Shown here: positions 25,029-33,699 of the stretch, one piece after another
Position numbering within the stretch: the first letter of the stretch is position 1
Layout of the letters: each line of letters begins with the position of its first letter
Assembly: GCF_014764405.1 (NCBI RefSeq)
Contig: NZ_CP061725.1
Location: 5,890,001-5,954,000 of the forward strand
Length of the DNA: 64,000 nt
Source: Micromonospora craniellae
GTDB lineage: Bacteria > Actinomycetota > Actinomycetes > Mycobacteriales > Micromonosporaceae
Direction of reading: 5' to 3'
Program-made: the position numbers and the translations under genes
Notes under the pieces: generated by a model
The model's input: the letters and a program-made list of their open reading frames with translations, nothing else
Told to the model about the DNA's origin: nothing
Database searches by the model: none

Positions 25029-27089
25029 TCAGCTCGCCGTGCAGGTCGGTGTCGGTGCGCTGGGCGTGCCGGTGGCGGACCCGAGGAAGCCGAAGGCGGT
25101 GCTGGCGCCGGCGGCCAGCGCGCCGTTGTAGCTGACGTTGCGCGCGGTGACCGTCGAGCCCTGGCTGGTGACGGTCGCGTTCCACGCCTGGCTGACCGTC
25201 TGGCCGGTGGCGAAGGTCCAGGTCACCGTCCAGCCGCTGATCGCCCGGTTGCCGGCCGTGACCCGTACCTCGCCCTGGAAGCCGCCGGACCACTGGCTGG
25301 TCACCGTGTACGTGGCCGTGCAGCCGCCACCACCCGGCGGGGGAGTGGTCGGGGGCGGCGTGGTGGGCGGGGGCGTGGTCGGCGGGGGCGTGGTGGTGTG
25401 TCCGCCCCAGCCGGCGGTGGAGTCCAGCCAGGCCGCCCGGCGCAGCATCCAGTCCCGCATCACCTGCACCTGGCCCTGCCAGGTGGGAGCGGTCGGCGTG
25501 ACGAAGAAGCTGATCATCCGGGTGGTCAGGTTGGGCCAGCGCTGGAAGTTGCGCTGGGCGCCGTTGGCCAGGGGCGCGCTCAGCGCGTTGATCCGGGCCT
25601 GCAACGAGGCGTCGGAGAGCGGCCCACGGCGAAGCGTCTGCCACCGTTGCCGGACCTGGTTCACGAAGGCAGGATCGCGCAGCAACTGGGTGTACCAGTC
25701 GTTCGCCACCGGCTGTCGGACCTGCTGGTGCTGCCACCCGGAGGTCTGGTCGTTGGCGAAGAAGCCGCCCACGCCGAAGCTCAGGTCGTAGTCCCAGAGC
25801 GGACCGGCGAAGATCTTGGTGTCCCGGTCCTTGTAGAAGTACGCGCTGCGGACGTACGAGTCCATCTCGCGGCTGAGTTCGTTGACGATGAGCTGGTCGA
25901 TGAAGGAGTCCACGTCGATGTACGCCCGGTAGCCGCTGACCGGGTCGGCGAAGTCCGGTGCGCGCAGCACGTCGTGGAACTCCTGGATGTGGGTGCGCAG
26001 CCAGTCCCGCTGTTCCGGCTGCAACGGCGACGGGTCGGCCACCTCCAGGTAGTTCCAGCAGCTCGCGGCCGGACCGGTGCATGGCAGCGTGGGCTCCTCG
26101 GCGGCCATCCACTCGAACTTCCAGATGTAACCGCCGGTGATCCTCGGCAGCGTCCGGTCGTCGGCACGCAACTGCTTGAGGTCGAGGCGGTTCTTGGAGT
26201 TCTTGATCGTCTCCACGATCATGTAGACGCCCAGGTAGTCGTCGGCCCCGACCGGACCGGCGTCAGTGTTCAGATAGAACTCGGCGAAGGCGTAGCGCGG
26301 GGCGGGCAGGCCCATCTCGCGGCCGAGGTCGTAGACGAACGCCTCCCGGATCAGTGCCTTGTCGGTGAACGGTCCGCGCAGCACCCAGTCCGAGTCGGCG
26401 GGCATACCCAGCACCGGATAATCGGCGTCGTCGTCCTCGTTGTCCCAGAACTCGACGCGGAACGGCGTCTTGTCGAACGTCGCCGAGGACTGGCCGCGCA
26501 ACCGGAAACCGGCCCGGGTGGCCATGGTGGGCGCGGCACCCAGCGAGGTGGTCCCACCGCCCGGCTCGAAGATCATGGTGGTGGCGTCGAAGTACTCCCG
26601 GTCCGGCCGCCCCGCGCCGTACGAGTCGATCAGGATCACCGGCAGGTCGTGGGCGGTGGTGGTGTTCTGAGCGACGTACATGGCGGTGCCCGGCGCGCCG
26701 GAGGCGGTCTGCCCGACGAAGGCCTGCGCCCGCAGTTGGGTGGTCCGGGTGAAGCGCAGCGCGGTGCCCGAGTAGACCGGCGACTGCGCGGTGGGCAGGT
26801 TCCCGTCGGTGGTGTAACGGATCTGCGCGCCGCTGACGGTGGTGCTCAAGGCCACCGTCAGCGCGCCCTGGAAGGTACCGCTGGGCACCGAGAAGACGAT
26901 GTCGCCGACCAGGTCGTCGGCGGCGGATGCGGCCGCCGCGTCGGCGGCGGTCCGGGTGGCGGCGCCGGTGGTCGGCTCGGCGCCGGCGGGCGACGGTGAC
27001 GGGGCGAGCAACCCGGCGACCAGCACGGCGACGGCTGCGATCGCGGCGGTGCGCAGTGGTGCCGCCGCGGTGCGGACGGTCAGACGCAC
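25029..27089 (-). CDS. secreted CotH-kinase family protein with CBM2 cellulose-binding module
   Basis: A 686-residue secreted protein. Signal peptide (LRTAAIAAVAVLVAGLLAPSPSPAGA); a chitobiase C-terminal-like domain (about 70-135, AQIRYTTDGNLPTAQSPVYSG); a CotH protein-kinase-like domain (about 150-560, RLRGQSSATFDKTPFRVEFW, MIVETIKNSKNRLDL, FAGPLWDYDLSFG); a (TPPP)n linker; and a family 2 carbohydrate-binding module (about 590-686, QWSGGFQGEVRVTAGN, SGWTVTWTF). CotH kinases phosphorylate Ser of spore-coat proteins in Bacillus; here an extracellular, polysaccharide-bound role is likely but unproven. Start GTG 27089 has AGGAGG upstream; the longer open frame upstream is the other-frame shadow of the VTC gene, which it overlaps by 10 nt. 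Confidence 0.85.
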   Translation of the reverse strand: MRLTVRTAAAPLRTAAIAAVAVLVAGLLAPSPSPAGAEPTTGAATRTAADAAAASAADDLVGDIVFSVPSGTFQGALTVALSTTVSGAQIRYTTDGNLPTAQSPVYSGTALRFTRTTQLRAQAFVGQTASGAPGTAMYVAQNTTTAHDLPVILIDSYGAGRPDREYFDATTMIFEPGGGTTSLGAAPTMATRAGFRLRGQSSATFDKTPFRVEFWDNEDDDADYPVLGMPADSDWVLRGPFTDKALIREAFVYDLGREMGLPAPRYAFAEFYLNTDAGPVGADDYLGVYMIVETIKNSKNRLDLKQLRADDRTLPRITGGYIWKFEWMAAEEPTLPCTGPAASCWNYLEVADPSPLQPEQRDWLRTHIQEFHDVLRAPDFADPVSGYRAYIDVDSFIDQLIVNELSREMDSYVRSAYFYKDRDTKIFAGPLWDYDLSFGVGGFFANDQTSGWQHQQVRQPVANDWYTQLLRDPAFVNQVRQRWQTLRRGPLSDASLQARINALSAPLANGAQRNFQRWPNLTTRMISFFVTPTAPTWQGQVQVMRDWMLRRAAWLDSTAGWGGHTTTPPPTTPPPTTPPPTTPPPGGGGCTATYTVTSQWSGGFQGEVRVTAGNRAISGWTVTWTFATGQTVSQAWNATVTSQGSTVTARNVSYNGALAAGASTAFGFLGSATGTPSAPTPTCTAS

Positions 27090-27913
27090 GATGCCTCCTG
27101 AACGGATCGATGGGGGATGGTGGTCGGTGCGGTGCCCACCGGTGCGGTGCCGCCCTGGAAGTGCCGCCGCAGTGTGCGTCGCCACGGCGAGTCCGGCAGG
27201 TCCGGACGGAGGGCGGCCAGCCCGGTGGCGTACTTGGAGATGCGGACGGGGCGCAGCCCGGCACGCCAGAGCAGCCGATCCGCGTGCGTGGCGGCGGAGC
27301 CGGTCTTGGTCTCCACCACGGCCAGGTCGGGCAGCCGCAGGACGAGGTCGCCGTCCTGCCAGGTCAGGGCGGTGTCGACGGTGACCCGGCTGGCGGTGGC
27401 CGGCAGCAGCAGCGTCGTCCGCCGGTATCCGGTGACCAGGACCGGTGCCAGGGTGCTGCCGGAGGCGGGCGCGACCGCCTCGCGCACCAGGGCCTCGTCC
27501 ACGAAGGCGCGGCCGGGGCGCACGGTGGCCCGGTCCTGCGGGTGGTACGGCAACCGGTGCTTGGTGATGCTGCCACGCGCCCCGCTGATCTTGACTTCCA
27601 GCCAGCACTGGGCGGAGTCGAGGTAGGTGCGGGTCCGCACCTTGAACCGCCGCCGCCGCCGGTAGGCCGCGCAGTGGTAACTGGCCAGCAGCGGGGTGTC
27701 GAAGTAGACCGACTCGTAGCGGAAGCTGCGCTCCCCGTCGATCTCCAGCACCTGCGCGTACGCGGCGAGCTGGCCCAGCAGGTCGGGCAACTGGTGGACC
27801 GGGACGACGTACTTGCGGTCCACCCTGGTCTGCAGGGCTGCCTGCCCGAGGACGTCGGCCAGTCCCACCGGGGTCATCGCCGCCAGGACCGGGTCGACCG
27901 GCGACGCGGTCAC
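27080..27913 (-). CDS. VTC-domain (polyphosphate polymerase-like) protein
   Basis: A 277-residue cytosolic protein with the VTC catalytic tunnel fold: ALQTRVDRKYVVP, RSFRYESVYFDTP, RRRRFKVRTRTYLDSAQCWLEVKI with its basic lining, and a C-terminal LAVVETKTG acid site that should bind metal. In eukaryotic Vtc4 this domain makes polyphosphate from ATP. Bacterial versions with DUF4956 and CotH are common but not well characterised. The GTG overlaps the DUF4956 stop (GTGA), and the 3' end overlaps CotH, so all three are coupled. Substrate is inferred from the family only. Confidence 0.85.
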   Translation of the reverse strand: MTASPVDPVLAAMTPVGLADVLGQAALQTRVDRKYVVPVHQLPDLLGQLAAYAQVLEIDGERSFRYESVYFDTPLLASYHCAAYRRRRRFKVRTRTYLDSAQCWLEVKISGARGSITKHRLPYHPQDRATVRPGRAFVDEALVREAVAPASGSTLAPVLVTGYRRTTLLLPATASRVTVDTALTWQDGDLVLRLPDLAVVETKTGSAATHADRLLWRAGLRPVRISKYATGLAALRPDLPDSPWRRTLRRHFQGGTAPVGTAPTTIPHRSVQEASCV

Positions 27914-28518
27914 CGGTGGGCTCCCGCCGGTGCGGCAGTGCCGGCCGCGGCCGTGGCGCTGCTGGGCCGGCCCTTCACCGAGTACCGGACGTCCACCACG
28001 GTCGTCTCGTTGACCAGGTCGAGTCGCTGCACGGTGACGACGTGCACCCGGCCGCCAAGGAGCTGTTCCAGTTGCGCGACGAGCGCGAGATGGTCGGTGA
28101 CCGCCGAGTCGAGCACCAGGATCTGGTGCCGGTAGTGGCGGAGCAACCGGGGATGGTCGCCGAGGAACATCACCACCAGGATGAGACCCATCAGCCCGGC
28201 ACTGAGCCAGAGCTGGGTGGTGCTCAGCGCGCCGAGGATGCCCAGCGCCAGCGCCGAGAAGTAGTACGCGACCTCGTGCTGGTCGAGTTCGGTCGACCGC
28301 AGCCGGATGATGGACAGTACGCCGAACAGGGCCAGGCCCAGACCGAGCCCGGCACCGACGTTGCTGGCGCTCAGGGCGCTAGCAACCGCCAAAACGCCGA
28401 CGTTGACGCCCAGGTAGGCGACGACGAGGTCGCGGCGGCGGTGGCGGGGGAAATAGAGCCCGAAGACGAGCAGGGCCACCGCGCCGACGTCGATCGCGAA
28501 CAGGATCAGCTGCGACAT
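27910..28518 (-). CDS. DUF4956 membrane protein
   Basis: A 202-residue protein with about four transmembrane helices: FAIDVGAVALLVFGLYF, VVAYLGVNVGVLAVASAL, GLGLGLALFGVLSIIRLRS, and WLSAGLMGLILVVMFLG after an ALGILGAL stretch. The conserved IRLRSTELDQHEVAYYF loop and a soluble C-terminal domain (HQILVLDSAVTDHLALV...) identify DUF4956. AGGAGGA before ATG 28518 fixes the start; 18 upstream codons are discarded. First gene of the DUF4956-VTC-CotH operon. Possibly a membrane partner or exporter linked to the VTC enzyme (inference). Confidence 0.85.
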   Translation of the reverse strand: MSQLILFAIDVGAVALLVFGLYFPRHRRRDLVVAYLGVNVGVLAVASALSASNVGAGLGLGLALFGVLSIIRLRSTELDQHEVAYYFSALALGILGALSTTQLWLSAGLMGLILVVMFLGDHPRLLRHYRHQILVLDSAVTDHLALVAQLEQLLGGRVHVVTVQRLDLVNETTVVDVRYSVKGRPSSATAAAGTAAPAGAHR

Positions 28519-28993
28519 CTCGTACGTTCCTCCTGGGTCGCCACCGCGCCGGCCGGCGATCGTCCACAGCACCTCCGACGCACCGTGCAGGACCGGCCCA
28601 ACGCCACCGAAATTTCCGGTGAACTTGCGGGAAGTAGTCCGGGAATATTAGACCGACGGTTCGTAGCAGGTCAATAACTCTCGGTATTCTTCTCAGTGGC
28701 GGGGCGTGGACGCCCGGTGTCTGGAGGCGTTGTCACACGTCGAGCCGCCGCCCTCCGGTGAGGTCGGTCCAGGGGGCGGGCGGATGTTCGCGCCGCTGCG
28801 AGTGTCGGTGCGCTTCCTGGTAACCGGAATTTGCGAACTACTTCCGGAAGTCATTGTCGATCGGCCGGCTGGCCCGCCGACCTCATGCGCGGTCCGTCGC
28901 TCGCGGAGGTGGCCGCGCAGCAGATCGACGTGCGCTCGTGGAGCCGGTCCCGGACTTCCGGTCACGTGACTGCGCTGACCCGCTTCCGCGGCG
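28519..28993. other. 475-bp intergenic region with small palindromes
   Basis: No convincing gene. It holds the upstream region of the DUF4956 operon, with an AT-richer patch at 28640-28690, and the downstream region of the IclR gene. CACCG-AAATTTC-CGGTG (about 28601-28618) and the perfect palindrome ACTTCCGGAAGT (28840-28851) are possible protein-binding sites. Confidence 0.4.
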
Positions 28994-29770
28994 CTATGCG
29001 ACCACCATGCTGCGGGCCTGGGTCAGGCCCCCGACCATCTCTCGTAGAGCGGCGACGATCGACGCCTCGTTCTCCGGCCGTAGCCGGGACACCGGGACGG
29101 AGATGCTCACCGCGTCCACCGCCGGGGACGACAGCGGCACGGCCATCGCGAAGCAGACGATGCCCTCGGCGTTCTCCTCGCGGTCGACGGCGTGACCGTC
29201 CGTCCGGACGTCGGCCAGCGCGGCGTGCAGGGCGTCGCGGTCACAGACGGTGTGCGGGGTGAGGCGGGGCAGCGGCCAGGTCAGCATCGTGTCGACAATG
29301 TGCTCCGGGTGCCCGGCCAGCAGGGCCTTGCCGAGGGCGGTGGCGTGCGCCGGCAGTCGGCGCCCGATCGCGCTGTAGAGCCGCAGCCGGTGAACCGACT
29401 CCCGCTTGGCCAGGTACACCACCTGGTCGCCGTCGAGCCGGCCCAGGTGGACGGCCTCGCCGAACCGGCGGGACAACTCGTCGAGGACGCCGCCGAGCAG
29501 GCCGACCCGGTCGTCTCCGTCGAGATAGGCGGCGCCGACCCGTAGGGCCCGCAGGCCGAGCCGGAACCGGGTGCCGGTGTCGTCGGCCTGCACCCAGCCG
29601 CGACTGGTCAGCGTGCGCAGCAGCCCGTGCAGGCTGCTCTTGGGGATGCCGAGGGCCCGGGCCAGGTCGCCCAGTGCCCACGAGCGTGGCTGGTCGGCGA
29701 GCAGTTCGAGCAGGTCGAGGGTGCGTCCGGCCGACTTGACGGGCTGGAACTCCTCTGGCGCGGTGGGCAC
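28994..29770 (-). CDS. IclR-family transcriptional regulator of the adjacent KDG/KDPG genes
   Basis: A 258-residue regulator. Residues 8-75 are the IclR winged HTH (AGRTLDLLELLADQ, ALGDLARALGIPKSSLHGLLRTLTSRGWV). Residues about 85-250 are the GAF-like effector domain (HLGRLDGDQVVYLAKRES, HATALGKALLA, REENAEGIVCFAMAVP). It is divergent from the KDPG aldolase gene with only 46 bp between starts, so it almost certainly binds there. The KdgR-type role with 2-keto-3-deoxygluconate as effector is inferred from neighbours. Confidence 0.85.
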   Translation of the reverse strand: MPTAPEEFQPVKSAGRTLDLLELLADQPRSWALGDLARALGIPKSSLHGLLRTLTSRGWVQADDTGTRFRLGLRALRVGAAYLDGDDRVGLLGGVLDELSRRFGEAVHLGRLDGDQVVYLAKRESVHRLRLYSAIGRRLPAHATALGKALLAGHPEHIVDTMLTWPLPRLTPHTVCDRDALHAALADVRTDGHAVDREENAEGIVCFAMAVPLSSPAVDAVSISVPVSRLRPENEASIVAALREMVGGLTQARSMVVA

Positions 29771-29803
29771 CGGCCCACTCTAGCGAAGCCGGTACGCCTC
29801 CAG

Positions 29804-29816
29804 TAAGGTCACGTAC
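29804..29816 (+). promoter_or_regulatory. -10 element placed for a leaderless eda transcript
   Basis: TAAGGT (29804-29809) fits the TANNNT -10 form and lies 7 nt before the GTG at 29817, with no Shine-Dalgarno sequence between. This is the usual geometry of leaderless actinobacterial mRNAs. Confidence 0.45.
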
Positions 29817-30482
29817 GTGACTGACGTTCAAGGATCTGAACAGCTTACCGTTGGACGGGTGCTTCCGGTCGTGGTCCTCGACGACGCCCGGCACGCCGAT
29901 CCACTCGCCTCGGCGCTGGTGAAGGGTGGTCTGGCGGCGATCGAGGTGACTCTGCGTACCGCTGCCGGGCTGGACGCGATCGCGGCGGTGGCCGGGCGGG
30001 GTGACCTGACCGTCGGTGCCGGCACCGTGCTCACCGTCGCGCAGGCCGAGCGGGCCGTCGCCGCCGGCGCCCGGTTCGTGGTGACCCCCGGTTTCGCGCC
30101 CGCCGTGGTGCGCTTCTGCCAGGAGGCCGGAGTGCCGGTGTTCCCCGGCGCGGCCACCGCGACCGAGATCCAGATGGCCCTCGACGCCGGTCTGAACGTG
30201 GTCAAGTTCTTCCCCGCCCAGCAACTGGGCGGCACTCCGATGATCAAGGCGCTCTCGGCGCCGTTCCGCGACGTACGGTTCATCCCCACCGGCGGCATCA
30301 CGCCCGCCGTGATCGACGACTATCTGGCCCTGCCCGCCGTGCTGGCCGTCGGCGCCACCTGGATGGTGGCGTCGGACCTCGTCGCCGCTGAACGGTGGGA
30401 CGAGATCACCAGCCGGACCGCGTCGGCGGTGGCGGCGGCGGAGTCTCGTGGCGGCACGCAGCGCAGCGGAGCGCCGGCATGA
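29817..30482 (+). CDS. eda: 2-dehydro-3-deoxyphosphogluconate (KDPG) aldolase
   Basis: A 221-residue class I aldolase, the usual family length. It carries the catalytic Glu in AIEVTLRT, the Schiff-base Lys130 in NVVKFFPA, and the phosphate-binding IPTGGITP. It cleaves KDPG to pyruvate and glyceraldehyde 3-phosphate in the Entner-Doudoroff and uronate pathways, and acts in the cytosol. The stop overlaps the ATG of the KDG kinase gene by 4 nt, so they are co-translated. The divergent IclR gene is the likely regulator. Some relatives also act on KDPGal. Confidence 0.92.
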   Translation: MTDVQGSEQLTVGRVLPVVVLDDARHADPLASALVKGGLAAIEVTLRTAAGLDAIAAVAGRGDLTVGAGTVLTVAQAERAVAAGARFVVTPGFAPAVVRFCQEAGVPVFPGAATATEIQMALDAGLNVVKFFPAQQLGGTPMIKALSAPFRDVRFIPTGGITPAVIDDYLALPAVLAVGATWMVASDLVAAERWDEITSRTASAVAAAESRGGTQRSGAPA

Positions 30483-31594
30483 GCGAGCAGGTTACCGGGC
30501 TGAGCCCACGTCCGAAGGACGAGTGCCGGTTCGACCTGGTCTCGCTCGGCGAGGTCATGTTGCGGCTCGACCCCGGCGAGGGGCGGGTCCGCACCGCCCG
30601 TCAGTTCCGGGCCTGGGAGGGCGGCGGCGAGTACAACGTCGCCCGGGGCCTGCGCCGCTGCTTCGGCCTGCGGACCGCGGTGGTCACCGCGTTCGCGCAG
30701 AACGAGGTCGGCCGGCTGCTGGAGGACCTCATCCTGCAAGGGGGAGTGGACACCAGCTTCGTCAGCTGGCTGCCCTACGACGGCATCGGTCGCAGCGTCC
30801 GCAACGGCCTGAACTTCACCGAGCGTGGTTTCGGCGTACGCGGCGCGGTCGGCACCTCCGACCGGGGCCACTCCGCCGCCAGCCAGCTCAAGCCGGACGC
30901 CGTGGACTGGGACCACCTCTTCGGCACGCTCGGGGTGCGGTGGCTGCACACCGGCGGCATCTACGCGGCGCTGTCGGAGACGGCCGCGGAGACCGCCGAG
31001 GCCGCCATGACCGCCGCCCGCCGGCACGGCACGATCGTCTCCTACGACCTGAACTACCGGCCCAGCCTCTGGAAGGCGGTGGGCGGCCAGGACCGCGCGC
31101 AGGAGGTGAACCGGCGCCTCGCCGCTCTGGTCGACGTGATGATCGGCAACGAGGAGGACTTCACCGCCTGCCTCGGGTTCGCGGTGCCGGACACCGACAT
31201 CCACAGTGGCGCCCTGGACACCGGCAACTTCAAGACGATGATCGAGGCTGTCGTCGAGGCGTACCCGAACTTCAAGGTCGTGGCGACCACGCTGCGTGGG
31301 GTGCACAGCGCGACGGTCAACGACTGGGGCGCGGTGGCCTGGTCGGGCGGCGCGTTCGCCGAGGCGACCCACCGGCCCGGCCTGGAGATCCTCGACCGGG
31401 TCGGCGGCGGCGACAGCTTCGCCTCCGGGCTGATCTACGGCCTGCTGGAGCGCGACGGCGACCTGGCACAGGCGGTGGAGTACGGCGCTGCGCACGGCGC
31501 CCTGGCGATGACCACCCCCGGCGACACGTCGATGACCAGCCTGGCCGAGGTGGAGGCCCTGGTACGCGGAGCCGGGGCCCGGGTGCAACGCTGA
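30479..31594 (+). CDS. kdgK: PfkB-family sugar kinase, probable 2-keto-3-deoxygluconate kinase
   Basis: A 371-residue ribokinase/PfkB enzyme. The N-terminal part has SLGEVMLRLDPGEGR and EGGGEYNVARGLRRCFG (sugar binding), the centre SYDLNYRPSLW and IGNEEDF, and the C-terminus the ATP/anion-hole motif LDRVGGGDSFASGL with the catalytic Asp. It should phosphorylate 2-keto-3-deoxygluconate to KDPG, feeding the aldolase encoded just before it. I choose ATG 30479 because it overlaps the eda stop. The assignment to KDG rests on the family motif SLGEVMLRLDP and the context; other keto-sugars are possible. Confidence 0.85.
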   Translation: MSEQVTGLSPRPKDECRFDLVSLGEVMLRLDPGEGRVRTARQFRAWEGGGEYNVARGLRRCFGLRTAVVTAFAQNEVGRLLEDLILQGGVDTSFVSWLPYDGIGRSVRNGLNFTERGFGVRGAVGTSDRGHSAASQLKPDAVDWDHLFGTLGVRWLHTGGIYAALSETAAETAEAAMTAARRHGTIVSYDLNYRPSLWKAVGGQDRAQEVNRRLAALVDVMIGNEEDFTACLGFAVPDTDIHSGALDTGNFKTMIEAVVEAYPNFKVVATTLRGVHSATVNDWGAVAWSGGAFAEATHRPGLEILDRVGGGDSFASGLIYGLLERDGDLAQAVEYGAAHGALAMTTPGDTSMTSLAEVEALVRGAGARVQR

Positions 31595-31601
31595 ACGTCG
31601 G

Positions 31602-31634
31602 CCGGCCGGGTCGGGACTCACCCGATCCGGCCGG
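31602..31634. terminator. 14-bp hairpin after kdgK
   Basis: CCGGCCGGGTCGGG (31602-31615) pairs with CCCGATCCGGCCGG (31621-31634), one pair being G-U in RNA, around a 5-nt loop. It follows the kdgK stop by 7 nt. Confidence 0.7.
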
Positions 31635-31880
31635 TGAGCACGGTGACTCGCACGTGCTCGCGGAACCGTGTCTCCGGATGCAGCGCGTCGCCGATCATCG
31701 TGGACAACTCGGACCGCTTTTCGGGCGGGGGCAGGGCGTCGAGCGGGAAGGCCGAGTGGACGCCACCGACAAGCTCGTCGAGGTCGATCTCGTCGGTGTA
31801 GTCGACAGCCGTCACGGCCACTTCGTAGCCGGCCCGGTCGAGTCCGGCGCGATACCGGTGCTGACGCTCGATCGTGGCCG
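31618..31880 (-). pseudogene. 3' remnant of a SAM-dependent methyltransferase
   Basis: About 80 codons on the minus strand resemble the C-terminal end of actinobacterial class I methyltransferases (RYRAGLDRAGYEVAVTAVDY, TDEIDLDELVGGVHSAFPLD, HPETRFREHVRVTVLTGR), with a stop at 31618. The SAM-binding motifs are absent upstream, where the sequence becomes the shadow of the DUF4253 gene. A 5'-deleted remnant, moderately confident. Confidence 0.5.
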
Positions 31881-31960
31881 CGGCGAGTGTTCCGTGACGA
31901 CGGGGAGTGACCGGCTCGTCGGCCCGGCGATGTCGGTGTCGGCGACTATCCTCACGCCTC

Positions 31961-32815
31961 GTGACCTCGCAGCTGAACGACCTTCCCACCGACCTGGCCG
32001 AGCTGTTCGCCGACGCGCAGTCGCGCCGCCGCACTCTGCCCGTGTCACTCCCGCCCGGCCGGACGGTCCACAGCGAAGAGGGCGACGACGACGAGCGCCC
32101 CGCGTTGTGGCTCAGCGACGGTCCGGCGCCGTCGGGACTGTGGCCGGATCTGCACGCGGCGCACGCCGGGTCGGGGCTGTGGCCGCTGCTCCTCGACCAT
32201 CTGCACGGCGCGCCGGATCGCCCCTGGGCCGACGGTGAGCTGTGGCCGGCGAGCAGTTCCGACCCGGCGGAACACGATCCCGAGCGGCTGCTGGCCAGGT
32301 GGTGGTCGGACCACACCACCAACTACGAGGGCGGTGAGCCGACCAGGAGGCAACTCGCCGTGACCGCGCCCTACGGTCAGGACTGGCCCGGTCTGGCCGC
32401 ACCGGCACCGCCCCGGGTGGCGCCGCAGGAGCACGCCGACCACTGGGCCGAGCAGTTGTCACTGGCCCAGCCCGACATGCGGCTCGGTCTGGTCGCCGCC
32501 GAGCGGGGCAGCGACGCGCTCGCCGTCCTGGGCTGGCAGGGGCCGGTCAACTACACCAACGACGCCGGCCGGCTCTCCGCGGTGCTGCGCAGCTGGGAGG
32601 ACCGGTTCGGGGTCCGCGTGATCGGCCTCGGCTTCGCCGAGCTGTATCTGTCGGTCGCCGCTCCGCCGACGACGGTCGAGGAGGCGCTGCCGATCGCGGC
32701 CGAGCACTTCGCCTTCTGCCCGGACAACATCTGGCAGGGGCAGAGCCCGTGCACGCTCGCGGGTTACGCGGACCGCATCGTCAACGCCCCGACCTGGGCG
32801 TTCTGGTGGGACTGA
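31961..32815 (+). CDS. DUF4253 domain-containing protein
   Basis: A 284-residue cytosolic protein of unknown function. The C-terminal half matches DUF4253 in pattern: MRLGLVAAERGSDALAVLGW, LRSWEDRFGVRVIGLGFAELYLSVAAPP, AAEHFAFCPDNIWQG and a Trp-rich end (APTWAFWWD). The N-terminal half has WLSDGPAPSGLWPDLHAAHAGSGLWPLLLDHL. GTG 31961 is preferred because a -10-like TATCCT (31947-31952) lies 8 nt upstream with no ribosome-binding site, suggesting a leaderless message. Role unknown. Confidence 0.8.
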   Translation: MTSQLNDLPTDLAELFADAQSRRRTLPVSLPPGRTVHSEEGDDDERPALWLSDGPAPSGLWPDLHAAHAGSGLWPLLLDHLHGAPDRPWADGELWPASSSDPAEHDPERLLARWWSDHTTNYEGGEPTRRQLAVTAPYGQDWPGLAAPAPPRVAPQEHADHWAEQLSLAQPDMRLGLVAAERGSDALAVLGWQGPVNYTNDAGRLSAVLRSWEDRFGVRVIGLGFAELYLSVAAPPTTVEEALPIAAEHFAFCPDNIWQGQSPCTLAGYADRIVNAPTWAFWWD

Positions 32816-32827
32816 CGGTCGGGGACC

Positions 32828-33679
32828 TCAGGCGGCGGGGTGTTCGGCCGGCTCGGTGGTGAGGGTGACCAGGAACGCCGCGTGGTCGGTCGTCCCGCGC
32901 ATGCCGATCGACCGGCTGGCGGTGATCGTCAGGTCGGGGGTGGCCATGAACTGCTGCACCCCGCCGTCGTGCAGATGCTGGTAGCCGGCGGGTACGCAGG
33001 ACCGCACGTCGGGCGTGCCGCCGTGCCGCAGGTTGAGGTCGCCGCTGACCACCGTGGGCTGATAGCCGGCACCCGCGTGCAGCTCGGGTACGGCCACCCC
33101 GAGCAGGTGCCCGCACTGGGCCAGCGCCAACGTGGAGCTGGTGTACGCCAGGTGCGTGGTGCAGGCGTAGAACACGGTGCTGGCGTCCACGCAGAGCCAG
33201 GCGCGCTGCTCCGGGTCGGCCGGGTCCTGCGCCGGGAAGACCCCCCGGTGCAGCTCGTGCCCCCGGTACGGGTCGGCGGTGTGGGTCAGCACGCCGACGC
33301 CGTACTGCTGGCCGTTGACGCAGCGGTAGGGCTCTCCGGTGCGGCCGTTGCGGGCGGGCTGGAAGGCCGCGACCACGGTGCCGGAGTGCACCTGCTTCAT
33401 GGTGCGCTCCAACGCGTCCACGTCACCGGAGCAGATCTCGTTGAGCGTGACGATGTCCGGGCGTTCGGCGCGGATCACCTCGGCGGCCTGGTCCACCGCC
33501 CGCCCGGTGTAGCAGCCGGTGGCCATCCCGCTGTTGCACAGGTTCATCTGCAACACCCGCAGCGGGGTGGGTGCGGTGGCCGGGGCGGTCGCCGAGCAAC
33601 CGGCCAGCAGCGCGGTGGCCGCGAGCAGGCCGAGGGCGGCGCGCAGCGGACGGGGGACGCGGAAGCGACGACGAGCCAA
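32828..33679 (-). CDS. secreted lipoprotein of the endonuclease/exonuclease/phosphatase fold
   Basis: A 283-residue protein starting at TTG 33679 with AGGTG upstream. Signal peptide with lipobox LLAGC (Cys at about residue 27), then the EEP fold: LRVLQMNLCNSG (metal site), DIVTLNEIC (catalytic Glu), TTHLAYTS, VVSGDLNLRHGG (Asp/Asn pair), and TDHAAFLVTL (final His). It should be an extracellular, membrane-anchored phosphodiesterase or nuclease; DNase I-like, or possibly acting on other phosphodiesters. Extra cysteine pairs suggest disulphides. Reads toward the DUF4253 gene with 12 bp between stops. Confidence 0.8.
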   Translation of the reverse strand: MARRRFRVPRPLRAALGLLAATALLAGCSATAPATAPTPLRVLQMNLCNSGMATGCYTGRAVDQAAEVIRAERPDIVTLNEICSGDVDALERTMKQVHSGTVVAAFQPARNGRTGEPYRCVNGQQYGVGVLTHTADPYRGHELHRGVFPAQDPADPEQRAWLCVDASTVFYACTTHLAYTSSTLALAQCGHLLGVAVPELHAGAGYQPTVVSGDLNLRHGGTPDVRSCVPAGYQHLHDGGVQQFMATPDLTITASRSIGMRGTTDHAAFLVTLTTEPAEHPAA

Positions 33680-33699
33680 TGCACCTGCCCTGGACGTGC

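Noticed and set aside
25330..25400. Tandem GC-rich repeat
   Set aside because: It simply encodes the TPPP linker of the CotH protein.
28831..29262. Plus-strand frame in the DUF4956-IclR gap
   Set aside because: No ribosome-binding site or family resemblance, and mostly antisense to iclR.
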